Source of the DNA: Elmis aenea
Lineage: Eukaryota > Arthropoda > Insecta > Coleoptera > Elmidae
Reading direction: 5' to 3'
DNA: 64,000 nt
NCBI GenBank assembly: GCA_947652605.1
Contig: OX393577.1
Coordinates: forward strand, 20,649,466 to 20,713,465
Every line of letters starts with the position of its first letter. Within the stretch, counting starts at the first letter, position 1. Shown piece by piece: positions 1-11,127 of the stretch. The notes beneath the pieces were generated by a model. It made no database searches. It was not told where the DNA came from and saw nothing but the letters and a program-made list of their open reading frames with translations. The translations under genes and the position numbers were made by a program.

Positions 1-593
1 AAGACCTCCAGTATTAGTACTAGATATTATTTTCATTAAGTTTTTCTACCAGTACTTGTAACACACTATAAACGTAATCATGTATTCATCAATTACTTAT
101 ATACTTTAAATTGTAGTTTAAATTGAAAAACTTTCTTTATCAAATAATTAAAAAGATGTGAATTTATAATAAATAAACAATAAACAAAAATTTTATCAAA
201 ATGGCCTACAAATAGAGTGGATACTTGAACACATAAATTATAATTTTTTTCGTCACTTCTCGGTCAAATGACAGCAGAATATCCATGCAGTAACAGATGG
301 TTTGACAATTTTGTATAGATTTTTCCTAGAAAATGTTGCTTAAACGTAAATATGTTAAGTGTAACTGATATTCTTGGATAACAGAACTTGAAAGATTGTA
401 CGGCACGATGCATAAGTCTGAACAGAATTATGTAGAAGATGTTTCACTTAATCTGTGCTACCATAGAGATCTCGCCTACTCAAGAATTAGTGATTGGGCT
501 AAATTAGCAAAAAGTTTTGTATAATGAAGCTCAATTCGTACAGCAATATTCAGATTTTTTGAAAAATGCATAGCTAACTATAAAAGCAGAAAT
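1..593. other. Unassigned AT-rich sequence
   Basis: No coding, RNA or transposon signature was recognised. The sequence is AT-rich with short homopolymer runs and no inverted-repeat ends. Confidence 0.5.
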
Positions 594-1800
594 GGGGCAT
601 TATATCTTTAACATCTTAATCTTTGAGTTCTTCTGCATCCATGGTTTATCTTACGCCTCGTCGCCCATGTTGTTTTGGATCTTCCTCTTTTTTTTTTACT
701 ACGTGGGGGTGTCCCTTGGCCATCTTTTTTTCCGCATCTAATTATGTCCATATGAGTCGTGTGTGTTCAATTGTATCACTTATAGTTTTTTTTCTCATTC
801 TCTTAAAAATTTCCTTCACCTGTCAAATTTGCGTTTTTAACCAATCACTCATCTTAAATCTTCTAGAGACTACCAATAGGAGCATTATTACACGGTAATA
901 ATTTTACATTCCCGTCAGATGTTGATCTTTTTGTCAAATTTGCGTTTTCGACCAATAACAAACTCAGATTTCCTAGAAATGACCAATAAACATAATCATA
1001 CACTGAAAATTCCCTTCACCTGTCAAATTTGCGTTTTCAACCAATCACTAATCTTAAATCTTTTAGAGACTACCTATAGGAGCAATATTACACGGTAATA
1101 ATTTTACATTCCTCTGCCAGGAGTTGATCCTCCTGTCAAATTTGCGTTTTCGACCAATAACAAACTCAGATTTCCTTTAAACGGCCAATAACCATAATCA
1201 TACACTGATAATTTTCATTTTTTCATGCGTTTATTAGTCGTTTCTAAGAAATCTGAGTTTTTGATTGGTGGAAAATATAATTTTGGAGAGGGAATAAGGT
1301 ATTTTGGTCCTGATAATTTTTTGACAGATGTCGGCGACCAATAACGTTACTTTAATATAGAATTAACCACACCCCTGACCACTGACACCACTCTGACAGT
1401 ACTTGTAAAATTTGACATAACAGATTATGTATGTACCTACCTAAATACTATTTGGTTCATTAATTTTTATTAAAATATAATTCTTGAATTAAAAATTAGT
1501 TATAAATGATCTATTAATAATAACAATCGCAGTAAGTAGTAGGTATACTTTAATTTATCTAAATTAAACAACATTTTAATTTGACATATAGGTTAGGTGA
1601 AGGAAATTTTCTGACAAAATATAACTCGTGCATTGCAAATAATCTATAATTTTTGACAAATCTTCACTCATGCAAGTTAAAGCAGAAAAAATCACAAGTG
1701 CACGAAGTGCACTCGTGATTTTTTCAGCTCAACTTGCATTCGGGCATATTTACTAAAAATTATCGATAATTTTCAATGCACTTGTTATATTACTACTGAT
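594..1800 (+). repeat. CCAAT-rich palindromic repeat, copy A
   Basis: This is the longest of five copies (A-E) of one dispersed family. It opens with a segment shared only with copy C (about 605-800). A module of about 200 bp follows, present twice, with repeated words such as TGTCAAATTTGCGTTTT starting near 819, 937, 1019 and 1135. Nine CCAAT boxes lie between 841 and 1342 (at 841, 873, 952, 983, 1041, 1154, 1185, an inverted one at 1264, and 1338). An inverted match to the opening motif (AGGTGAAGGAAATTTTCTGA) lies near 1596-1614, so the body is bounded by inverted repeats, and a long palindrome follows. The open frame at 623-898 falls inside the repeat and shows no protein family. A non-autonomous foldback or DNA transposon is likely, but no transposase was seen. 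Confidence 0.75.
1618..1791. repeat. Long palindrome ending copy A
   Basis: The left half (aatataactcgtgcattgc, onward from 1618) reads back as its complement in the right half, which ends in ttgttatatt near 1791. The apex near 1690-1725 is GTGCACgaaGTGCAC flanked by AAAAAATCAC and GTGATTTTTT. The arms are imperfect but run about 80 bases each. The same palindrome recurs in copies C and E, loses its apex in B, and loses most of its second arm in D. Confidence 0.8.
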
Positions 1801-2754
1801 AATTTCTTAATTGGATATGGTCCAAACTGGAGACCTCGTAACTTTTTTAACGAAAATCCATCTGCATTTTCAAAAAAAAAATCTTTTGTGTCATCTCCCT
1901 CTTCCATATCTCTAGGTCATAGGTAGCTATACTTTTAAATCAGATGATATAGATTGTTAACATTAAAAATATCGTTAGAAATTGATGTGCTGTATGTAAT
2001 TTCTTGCCGGTTTAATCGATTCTTGTCCTTTACATTCACTTACATACATAAAAACAAATAGAAAAATATGCTCAAATGTTTCTAAAGAATGTTTTACTAA
2101 TTATTTGTGGCAAATCTGTGGTGCAATATTTTAATGAGGCGTGTTGCTCTGAAATACAACTAATTATACTCGGGCATGGTATAGTACTCGTCTAAAAAAT
2201 GGTCGTTTAATATAATTTTAAATAACTCGAATTAATGGTGTATTATTTTCGGTCGTGCCATGCGAGTGGTTTCTACAGTCCAAGGTCGACGTTATACATG
2301 AAAAACAGGACAGGAAAATTAGCACACGTGCACGTGAAACATGTAAAAGACGAGTAAAGGTGAATTCACGCATAAACTTTAATGTAAATGTTGCGAATCT
2401 CTACATGACCGCGTATTTGTTACAGGCACACGCATTTCGAATACTTAATAAGAACGACTTCTTTATTTTAAGGCGAAGTTATGCGTACTCGCGAAAATGG
2501 TTTTGTTTAAGTTTTAAACAGTTCTGCGTATTCACAGCTTGACGAAAGAACCGATTGCTTTGGAGAACTTGTGTTTTGTATTCGAGTCTGATTTTGACAC
2601 AAAGATACACAGCTATTGTCGAGAAATGAACATTGTTTCGCTTCTTAATGCGGTTAATTTTAGTTTACTTTACTTAAGAATGCACCGAAAATAATATCTA
2701 AGAAGTGAAAACATTGGATAAAATTCTATTTTTGGTAAAATATGTTTATTGTTT
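1801..2754. other. Unassigned sequence
   Basis: No family was recognised. An open frame of 95 codons at 2255-2542 (+) has no visible domain, splice context or homology known to me. It is most likely chance. Confidence 0.4.
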
Positions 2755-2860
2755 TTTTTGTCGATGGCTTCTTTATTTCAACCACTGTCTCTTTGCCTAT
2801 CTTGGTCTTGCCATTCTTCATCCTATAAATCTCTTCTTTCGATCGCATCGTATTCTTCAA

Positions 2861-3515
2861 CGTTTCCCAAACTAAGTGTTCCGTGAAAAAATATCAAAGT
2901 TAATATGAGCAAAACAGCAAATCGGTTGGGAGAAGTGTGTTGATATTTATCAGATCTGTTTACAATGAAATGAACGTATAATTAAAGCATATTTCAATTT
3001 TTAATAGAGGAGATTACATTACATCTTTTGATAAGAAGTTACAATTCTGGATTTCTACCGTTGAATAGAATAATTTTGATTTTATCCCGCTTTGCATGCA
3101 TTTTTGACTGAAATAAATTTTAAAGTATTTAAAGAACTTTCTAACATAATTTTAGAAAACTTGCATAACTTACTTACAATCAACGCTTTTGCAACCAAAA
3201 ACCAACGAATACAATTCCTGGGTTCGGAATCCATTCTTACAGGGACACCTAAGCCAGCAGGCTTCAGTGCAAGTAACCATGAAAATCTAATTGATTTAAT
3301 TAGTGACTCTGATTTAAAACAAAAATACAGGGAACTGCCAATAAATGGTTTTTGGGCAAATTTAACAAATGAGTGCCCCAGCGTGTTAAAACTAGCCATT
3401 GTTGTTTTAATTCCTTATAAAATAACAAATTTTTGGGAGCAGGTTCTTCCTGCAAAATTACTAAGTTGCTCCGTTAAAATTTTAGGATTCCGTCATATGT
3501 AAAGTTTGGGAAACG
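2861..3515 (+). mobile_element. hAT fragment with 13-bp inverted ends
   Basis: A perfect 13-bp inverted repeat bounds the segment: CGTTTCCCAAACT at 2861-2873 and its complement at 3503-3515. It carries a fragment of hAT transposase and interrupts the RTE-like remnant on the minus strand. No clean 8-bp target duplication was found, so the ends may be eroded or the repeat may be coincidental. Confidence 0.5.
3092..3502 (+). pseudogene. hAT (ZBED/SCAND3-like) transposase C-terminal fragment
   Basis: The open frame of 136 codons contains ENLIDLISDSDLKQKYRELP, followed by INGFWANLTNECPSVLKLA and then VVLIPY. In hAT transposases of the ZBED5/SCAND3 type a segment of this shape (L.LKF.E..L..FW..L..EYP.LS..A...LLPFATTYLCE) sits in the C-terminal dimerisation region. 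The match decays after VVLIPY, where FATTYLCE would be expected, and the final 30 codons are unrelated. The N-terminal part is not recognisable, and there is no BED finger and no catalytic core. It is a broken remnant, not a host gene. Confidence 0.55.
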
Positions 3516-3910
3516 CCGGTCTATTTCATCCCATTTTTTTCGTGTTCTGCCTTTTTTTCTTTCTGTCTGCAGGAGTCTCTTCGGTAACGCGTGCTATCCA
3601 CCTATTCATGTCTGTAATTCTAACATGCACAAACTACAGTATCTTTTGTTCCTTGTAACAAACTCCACTTTTTTGCTCCAATTTTTCTGTAGACTTATTC
3701 ACTACTAATTCTGTAAATTCTCGTACTTCACAGCTTCTTTTCCAGGATCCCATCTCGGTTGCAGTAATTTTACGCCTGTTCCTTTTATTTATCACCCAAT
3801 TTTCAGCTCGACATCAATGTACTGTGTATCATGTTGTTAAATATTCTTTTTGTAATGTATTTAAAATTTATAATGTAATAACTTGATATATCTTGCGTTT
3901 CACCTTGTGA

Positions 3911-3938
3911 TAATCTTGTTTTTCTTTTTCAGGTAAGT
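3911..3938 (+). promoter_or_regulatory. Recursive-splice-type ratchet site 1
   Basis: A pyrimidine tract (TTGTTTTTCTTTTTC) runs straight into AG at 3931-3932, which abuts GTAAGTAA from 3933. This is the juxtaposed acceptor and donor (polypyrimidine, CAG, GTAAGT) known from recursively spliced long insect introns. A possible secondary donor GTGAGT lies at 3975, which would define a 42-base recursive exon with early stops. Function is inferred only. Confidence 0.5.
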
Positions 3939-3974
3939 AACCCATAAATAATCCAGTAGTTATAGCATGCATAC

Positions 3975-4499
3975 GTGAGTAAAAAACCTTTTATTTATAT
4001 TATTTCAACGTATTCAAACACGTGTAGCATATTTTGGATAACGTCTAATATATCATTTGTTTTAAACCGTAAGCATAATTCACAAACGTTAATCATTTGT
4101 TATTCTTATGTTAAGTCTACAGTTTTAAGTCTGACTGCTAATTTTTTTTATCAAAAATATAGGATGTTCTTCTGTGGTTTGCAAAAAAAAACGTTAACAT
4201 ATTAATTTTTAAAAGTTTTTTCGAAATGTTAGTTTTCCAACTACATTTTCTTTTTGGTTTCCCGTTAGCGGTAGGTTCTACAAGTATTTAAAAAAAACTT
4301 GAGTACTTTGTTGGTGTGAATACAAATTAAGACTTATTTACTGTAACTTTATTTAGTACAGATAGATTTTTTTTATATTTCTTTTAATTATGATCGTCAT
4401 CAACGTTAAAACATGGCGTATCGGAACTTGCTTTATTTAAATTTTTTGAGGCTTTGTGGTAGAGGTATTTTAACGTTAAAGAATGTGCCCATTGTTTTT
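3975..4499. other. Unassigned, intron-like
   Basis: AT-rich sequence with poly-T runs. The open frame at 3975-4205 has low complexity and no domain. Nothing further can be supported. Confidence 0.4.
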
Positions 4500-5110
4500 G
4501 CATGAAGGTTTAATCGAAAATCGTTATTGGGACAGCTTAGCTAAACGTGTCTGTCAGTGAATAACCTCGTTAAGTCCGTGTTTTTCTCCAGGGGTGCCGA
4601 TATCTGCACCGTACGTCATTAGACAATGATGTTATTGTTTCTGTTAGCTGTGACAAGATCATTTACATAAACCACTCCCTAAGATGACTTCTCAGAGAGA
4701 GTTCACTTTAATCAGCCCGATTAGTGTCAGAGCCATCATGATATATAACATGCATTGAGTCAAAATTAAGATCGAGCTAAAAATTGCTCAACACGTATAA
4801 CGATGCATTTAGCAAAGCGTATTCGTCCATTTGGACGTCTCGTTTTCAATTAAGGACCTACTTAAGTTGCAATTTTCTGACAATGGGCTCAAATTGCAAT
4901 AGTTAAGCTGCATTGCTTGACACAACAACGAGTGAGGATCGTTTATGATCGGCGTCACGGACCAGACGGCGACTTAATACAATTACCAGTTGCACTTCAT
5001 CTAATTGTCTATGACCTTTGACCTGTGTGTTTGGCATAATTAACCAGATGATGCGCAATACTACTGAACTGACTCACACTGCTTTATTCTTAAACAAAAT
5101 CCGCCTTAAA
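4500..5110. promoter_or_regulatory. Possible cis-regulatory block
   Basis: This block is less AT-rich and less repetitive than its surroundings. It carries a perfect nuclear-receptor DR1 and several homeodomain-type TAATTG/TAATTA cores near 5002 and 5040. It overlaps no recognised transposon. The assignment rests on texture and motifs only. Confidence 0.25.
5012..5024 (-). promoter_or_regulatory. Perfect DR1 nuclear-receptor site
   Basis: TGACCTTTGACCT is the complement of AGGTCA-A-AGGTCA, the consensus direct repeat with one spacer bound by HNF4, USP/RXR heterodimers and COUP-TF/Seven-up. All 13 positions match. Occupancy is unknown. Confidence 0.4.
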
Positions 5111-5225
5111 TGAACTACCAAAGGATAGGTTACATCTTCGCCCAACAGATCAGTGATATCGATCAAGCTGGAGTCGTTAACAATCTCTAAAAGCAATTTA
5201 AAAAATGCATAGGCTTCTCAAAATA

Positions 5226-6185
5226 TCTCGTCGAAAATTTCCTTCGCCTGTCAAATTTGCGTTTTCAACCAATCACCATTTATATCTTCTAGAGACTACC
5301 AATGGGAGCATTATTACACGGTAATAATTTTACATTCCCCTGTCAGATGCTGATCCTTCTATCAAATTTGCGTTTTCGACCAATAACAAACTCAGATTTC
5401 TTATAAACGACCAATAAACATAATCATACACTGAAAATTCCCTACACCTGTCAAATTTGTGTTTTCAACCAATCACTAATCTTAAATCTTTTAGAGACTA
5501 CCAATAGGAGCAATATTACACGGTAATAATTTTACATTCCTCTGCCAGGAGTTGATCCTCCTGTCAAATTTGCGTTTTCGACCAATAACAAACTCAGATT
5601 TCCTTTAAACGGCCAATAAACATAATCATACACTGATAATTTACTTTTCGCAATTAACAGATTTTTGGTCGTTTCTATGAAATCTGAGTTTTTGATTGGT
5701 GGAAAATATAAATTTGGAGAGGGAATAAGGTATTTTGGTCTTGATAATTTTTTGACAGATGTCGGCGACCAATAACGTTACTTTAATATAGATTAAACCA
5801 CACCCCTGACCACTGACACACCACTCTGACAGTACTTGTAAAATTTGACATAACAGATTATGTATGTACCTAAATACTATTTGGTTCATTAATTTTTATT
5901 AAAATATAATTCTTGAATTAAAAATTAGTTATAAATGATCTATTAATAATAACAATCGCAGTAAGTAGTAGGTATACTTTAATTTATCTAAATTAAACAA
6001 CATTTTAATTTGACAGATAGGTTAGGTGAAGGAAATTTTCTGACAAAATATAACTCGTGCATTGCAAATAATCTATAATTTTTGACAAATCTTCACTCAT
6101 GCAACTTGCAACTTGCATTCGGGCATATTTACCAAAAATTATCGATAATTTTTAATGCACTTGTTATATTACTACTGATAATATC
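5226..6185 (+). repeat. CCAAT-rich palindromic repeat, copy B
   Basis: It is near-identical to copy A over most of its length, including the internal 200-bp duplication (words at 5247, 5360, 5449 and 5561) and the tract with AGTAGTAGGTATACTTTAAT. It lacks the segment shared by A and C, and the palindrome apex is missing: the arms meet at GCAACTTGCAACTTGC near 6102-6117. It is joined directly to copy C. Confidence 0.75.
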
Positions 6186-7125
6186 TTTTTCATAATTAAC
6201 AGATTTTCATGCAATTATTGGTCGCTTCAAAAAAATCTGAGTTTGTGATTGGTTTATTATATCTAAAGCATCTTCATCTTTGAGTTCTTTTGCATCCATG
6301 GTTTATCTAACGCCCTGCCGCCCATGTTGTTATGAATCTTCCTCTTTTTTTTCTGCGTGGGGGTGTTCGTATATTTCCCATGGCCATCTTCCTTCCGCAT
6401 CTAATTATGTCCATATGAGTCGTGTGTGTTCAATAGTATCACTTACAGTCTATTTTTTTCTCATTCTGTCGAAAATTTCCCTCACCTGTCAAATTTGCGT
6501 TTTCAACCAATCACTAATCTTAAATCTAGAGACTACCAATAGGAGCATTATTACACGGTAATAATTTTACATTCCCGTCAGATGTTGATCTTTTTGTCAA
6601 ATTTGCGTTTTCGACCAATAACAAACTCAGATTTCCTAGAAATGACCAATTAACATAATCATACACTGATAATATTCTTTTCGCAATTAACAGATTTTCA
6701 TGCGTTTATTGGTCGTTTCTAAGAAATCTGAGTTTGTGATTGGTCGAAAATATAAATTTGGAGAGGGAATTAAATATTTTGGTCTTGTTAATTTTTGACG
6801 AATTTCGGCGACCAATAGCGTTACTTTAATATAGATTAAATCACACCCCTGACGCACCACTCTGACAGTACTTGTAAAATTCGACATAACGTTCATTAAT
6901 TTGACAGGTAGGTAGGTGAAGGAAATTTTCTGACAAAATATAACTCGTGCATGCAAATAATCTATAATTTTTGACAAATCTTCACTCATGCAAGTTGAAT
7001 CAGAATAAATCACTCGTGCACTTCTTGCACTCGCTTTTTTTCAGCTCAAAGTGTATCTGTTATATTTACCAAAAATTATCGATAATTTTCAATGTACTTG
7101 TTATATTACTACTGATTATTTATAT
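6186..7125 (+). repeat. CCAAT-rich palindromic repeat, copy C
   Basis: It follows copy B head to tail. It carries the ATCCATGGTTTATCT segment (about 6265-6440) also found in copy A, then a single copy of the CCAAT module, an inverted half-module near 6690-6760, and the terminal palindrome (about 6940-7110). The open frame at 6280-6561 matches the one at 623-898 because both lie in the repeat. It has diverged from A and B by deletions. Confidence 0.75.
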
Positions 7126-7278
7126 TTAAAAAATTTAAGAGTCGGTTCCAATTAGTAATTTTTACTAGTGCAATGCCTTTTTATACACTAAACTTGCACG
7201 CGCTTTGATATGGTTCGTTTGGGTATTACATTACCCAAAAATTTCAAACATTTGTGGGTACAAATGAACATAACTTTA

Positions 7279-8738
7279 TACAGGATGTTGAATGAGACGT
7301 ACTTAGGACTTTAACATGCAAATTTAAATAGATGCAATTATTGGATCCCCTGATTATTTTCAGATTCAAAAACCACGTAAGGTTTTTTCACATGCATTCT
7401 CAATTTGGTAAGCGTCTCCGCTTCTTTTGGAAAAATTTAAACAATATCGCGGTAGTCTGGTTTCCTATAGTTTTATAGGATTTTATGCAACTTAATAATA
7501 TGCACCTTAAACTGAGGGTTGTCTTCGGTTGGCCAAATCGCTCTGTGTGAAAAATTATCCTTCACGAGATTTAATAACTCTGTCAAATAAGTTTAAAGCA
7601 CGACCTTCCAAATTTTGGAAAGCGCCTGCACTGCCTGCAGTGTAAAATGTCACATTAGAGAACTTTTTTTATGTTTATAAATCGAGACGAAATTGTAACA
7701 GAATATTAACGAAGTTTTTACAATAAACAAAACTCAGATATCTCAAACGGTTTAAGAGGTACGCCTTTTTAAATAAATGTCTATGGCGGGCGTCCCAACA
7801 TCAACAAAATAGCAAAATTTTTAAAAGTTTTGTAAGAAGTTTTCACTTTTTTATTATTTAAAAATGTACATACATATAAAACAAAAGCTGAATGAGCGCT
7901 GTTATGTTTGGCAGGAAGGTAAGTTTTTTGTGATCTAACTTTTACAAGTCCTGCTGGCATAATTATTCGGATAACAGTGTTTAAAAAAAGTCAACACGTT
8001 AGGACGCCACAAAGACATTTATTTAAAAGGGCGTATCTCTCAAATCGTTAGGACAATCTGGCTTCTGTTTGTTACAAAAAGTTCGTAAATATTTTGTTAC
8101 AATTTTGTCTCCATATAGTAGTGACCTATACTTATAAAAATAAAAAAGTTCTCTCATGTGACATTTTACACTGCACGCGCTTTCCAAAAATTTGGAGGTC
8201 GCGCTTTAACTTATTTATCAGAGTTATTAAAACCCTTGAAGAATAGTTGTTTACACAGTGCGATACGGCCAATCGAAGAGAATAATTTAAGACAAAAATC
8301 GCTGAGATCCGATAATAAATAAGGAAGTTATTATGTTTTACCCAAAACAAAAATTTAAAACCGAACATTTTTCAAATTTCATAAAATCACCCTTTTCTTT
8401 ATTTTGGCAACAATGCACCACTTCGAGCATCAATTCGGATCCTGAGAATAATTCTGTTATAGGAACCCCTAGTTTAAGATGCATATTGTTAAGTTGCATA
8501 AAATCCATATAAAACTATAGAAAACCAGACTACCACGATATTTTTTAAGTTTCCGTAAAGGAAGCAGAAACGCTCACCAAATTGAGAGTGCATGTGAAAA
8601 ATCTTACGTGGTTTTTGAATTTCAACAACTTTCGCATTTACACTTTTGTCGTAAAATAATCAGGGGATCCAATATTTGCAACTATTTAAATTTGCATGGT
8701 AAAGTTCTATGTACGGTAGTCTCAGTGAACACCCTGTA
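7279..8738. mobile_element. Foldback element 1 (TACAGG ends)
   Basis: The element is 1,460 bp, starting TACAGGATGTTGAATGAGAC and ending in ACACCCTGTA. The two halves are inverted copies of one another: GGATCCCCTGATTATTTT near 7343, for example, returns inverted near 8660, and the arms meet around 7900-8000. Arm identity looks high (roughly 85-90% by eye). There is no transposase frame. Flanking TA suggests a TA-targeting DNA transposon, but the superfamily is unproven. Confidence 0.8.
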
Positions 8739-9575
8739 AAAAAAATATCAAGGAGCATTTATAAACCCCAAATGACCTTAACTAGCCAAAACCAATCCTA
8801 TCAACAAAATGGAATGAATACTGCAATATCAGTACAAGCGTTGGATAGGCAAACTAAAGTGAACAAAAAGATTTTTTTAATTACACAATCTGTAACTTGA
8901 AATATTAATTTCTAACTTCATTAATTAAATTATAAATCACACATAAAAAAATCGTCAAATGTACGAGTTGAATATTGAAGCACTACATGTTGAATCAAAT
9001 TCACAGACTTGTAAAAACACTTTTAGCTGTGGTTACCATTACAAAAGTTCATATCTTCACAGTGTTTGCTAATTTTAGATAAACGTACTTTCAATATTGA
9101 TAGAACTTACATGAAAGCAATCATTTATGCATATAGCTTCTCCACTTTTCCAAGTAGATGATCCAGAAAATTACCAATGATTTTCCATTTCATTTTTCTA
9201 TTGCACATTTGCATTATGAAAAATTCTATAACAGTAAAGTTATCAAATTTACAGCATCCATGGCCATATTCCGTCTCCTTGAACAAAAGATTGTTTTTAT
9301 GTCGAAAGTGGGGAACGATCATTTTCTATCCTCGTGCGAGTGAAAAGTTGTACTAAATTCTAGATAAAATGTGCAATTTGTTTGTGTTTTTTATTGAAAC
9401 CGAGCTAGTTAATTAAATTTAATGGTAATGATTTGATAGAAAAATTAAGAAATGGATGAGAGGTTATAAAACCAAGAAAAAATGTTTATTTAACATAGTT
9501 TGCAATATAGCAGAAGTTCCTAAAAATTTTAGTTGCAAGTATGTAAGGTACTAAATGCCATTGATACTCGTAAAT
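8739..9575. other. Unassigned sequence
   Basis: Small open frames at 8709-8900, 9125-9322 (-) and 9158-9343 show no domain. No transposon ends were recognised. Confidence 0.4.
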
Positions 9576-11127
9576 TACGAAGGGTGTTGGGAGAAAACAA
9601 GCAATGTAAATTTTTATCGATTTTGATATTTTGATGCCATCTTATAGATATTTTGCTGTACTACATCAGAGTGTAATCAGTTTAGAAAAATACCAGTTTT
9701 TTTCCGGAGTAATTCCACATATAGGCAGTTTGGGAGAAAACGAGGAATGTTATACCGCGCACGGGAGAAAACAAGGATTGTCAACTGCGGATTCTATTAG
9801 GCACATGCGATTTTCTGTCTTTAATTTTTTATTAATAAGGATGAACGTTAAACTGCAAATTTTGACACCACTGTTTAATTAGACAGTTCGTACACAACTG
9901 TTTCTTACAGAAAATAAAGTAAAAATTTAAAATTAAATTGTTTAAACTTTAAACAAACGAGTACTGAAGCTAATTATAATAAGTAGAAAAAGAATTTACA
10001 GAAGTACGGTTAATAGAATCTTTTATCGAAATCCCATTACCTCTTTCGAAACTAACTAGACAATAAGTATATCCGCTAATTATAATAAGCAGTAAAGGGA
10101 TTTACAGAAAACTGGTAATTGGTAATAGAATGTTTCACCGAAATGCGATTAAACAGCAGCAGTGCGCGCAGGTTCATAAATTCCTGTGCAACTCATTTTA
10201 TTCATTTGTGCAACTAAATAATAAAAAGAAAAGTAAAAATTCGCGTTATTGGAAACTAATTAGTTTAATTATTAGGCGTGTATTAGCGACTAAAAACTAC
10301 TTGTATCATCTTTAAAACTCTTTGTATTATTAGTAGTGAAAGAGAAAAACTTCCTTTTATTATGTCTGGCTCAGAGGATGATGTAAAAGAAGGGGATTTA
10401 AAAAAAAAAATTAAAACAATTATTGTCACGTAAAACAATGGTCAAATCTTCTTAACCGAAATTATTTTAAGAAATGTCCTTTTCCTATGATGAAAATGAA
10501 GAAAATTGAGTCAACAATTTTACACCCTCGTCTAATATTGCATCGGAATTCATACAATGGTGAAATGGAAAAAAATCCAATTCGCTTTGTAGGACAAACA
10601 AGGCCATTAGAAAATAAAGAATTTAAATTGCCAATACAATCACACTATTAACTGGTTCAACTAAATGAAAAAAAAAACAAAGATATGGCACTTCTTTCAA
10701 TTTTTTAAAATTCTGAATCTAATAAGAATTTCTGCATCAATCTACCTCATTAAAACAAACAATTTTTTTAATAAATAATATAGTTATTTATTAGTGTGTA
10801 TCAGTAATTCTTAATTACAACGTAAGTTTATATTTGTTTTGAATAAGTTACAATAAATGGTTGACACATGGTATTTTTCCATTGACAATCCTTTTTTTGA
10901 ACCATAATATTGACAGGTCACTTAGAATAATTAATTATTTTAGTTAAAATAAAAATTATTTTTCGATTAATACTCATTTATAATAATACGATTCATAATA
11001 AAATAAAGTTTGGTTGATGCAGCTCTACAAACAAAAAAATTGTAGACTTTCAAATCTTAAAAATCGAATCGTAAAGATCTACTACAAATTGACTGACATT
11101 CCTGGTTTTCTCCCAGCACCCTTCGTA
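9576..11127 (+). mobile_element. Unfamiliar 1.55-kb TIR element
   Basis: Terminal inverted repeats of about 32 bp begin TACGAAGGGTGTTGGGAGAA on the left and TACGAAGGGTGCTGGGAGAA (complement) on the right. The motif GGGAGAAAACNAGNANTGT occurs three times near the left end (about 9590, 9731, 9762), as subterminal binding arrays often do. A direct repeat of about 65 bp lies at about 9970 and 10074. Inside is a start-like MSGSEDDVKEGDLKKK (from 10362) and, in another frame, an acidic stretch SYDENEEN near 10485 followed by VNNFTPSSNIASEFIQW, possibly a dead ORF. TGATACT occurs at 9562-9568 and at 11128-11134. I do not recognise the superfamily. Confidence 0.6.

Larger units (their letters stand above)
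2755..3815 (-). pseudogene. RTE-like LINE C-terminal remnant, split by a hAT fragment
   Basis: Read on the minus strand, 3815 to 3516 gives ENWVINKRNRRK, then WIARVTEETPADRKKKRQ. This is the C-terminal region that follows the reverse transcriptase in RTE-like non-LTR elements, where the family has ETWVLT..., then RW...W.P...RKRGRP. After the insertion at 2861-3515 the reading resumes from 2860 to 2755 as EEYDAIERRDL, stop, DEEWQDQDRQRDSG, which fits the family's RDL.EE.WQDRDRWR ending. Stops and frameshifts show it is dead. The RT core and endonuclease are absent. Confidence 0.65.

Noticed and set aside
623..898. Similar 91- and 93-codon frames at 623 and 6280
   Set aside because: Their similarity comes from a shared dispersed repeat, the frames run through CCAAT modules and their conservation follows the DNA, not the codons.
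3082..3399. Minus-strand frame of 105 codons
   Set aside because: Shadow of the hAT transposase fragment on the plus strand.
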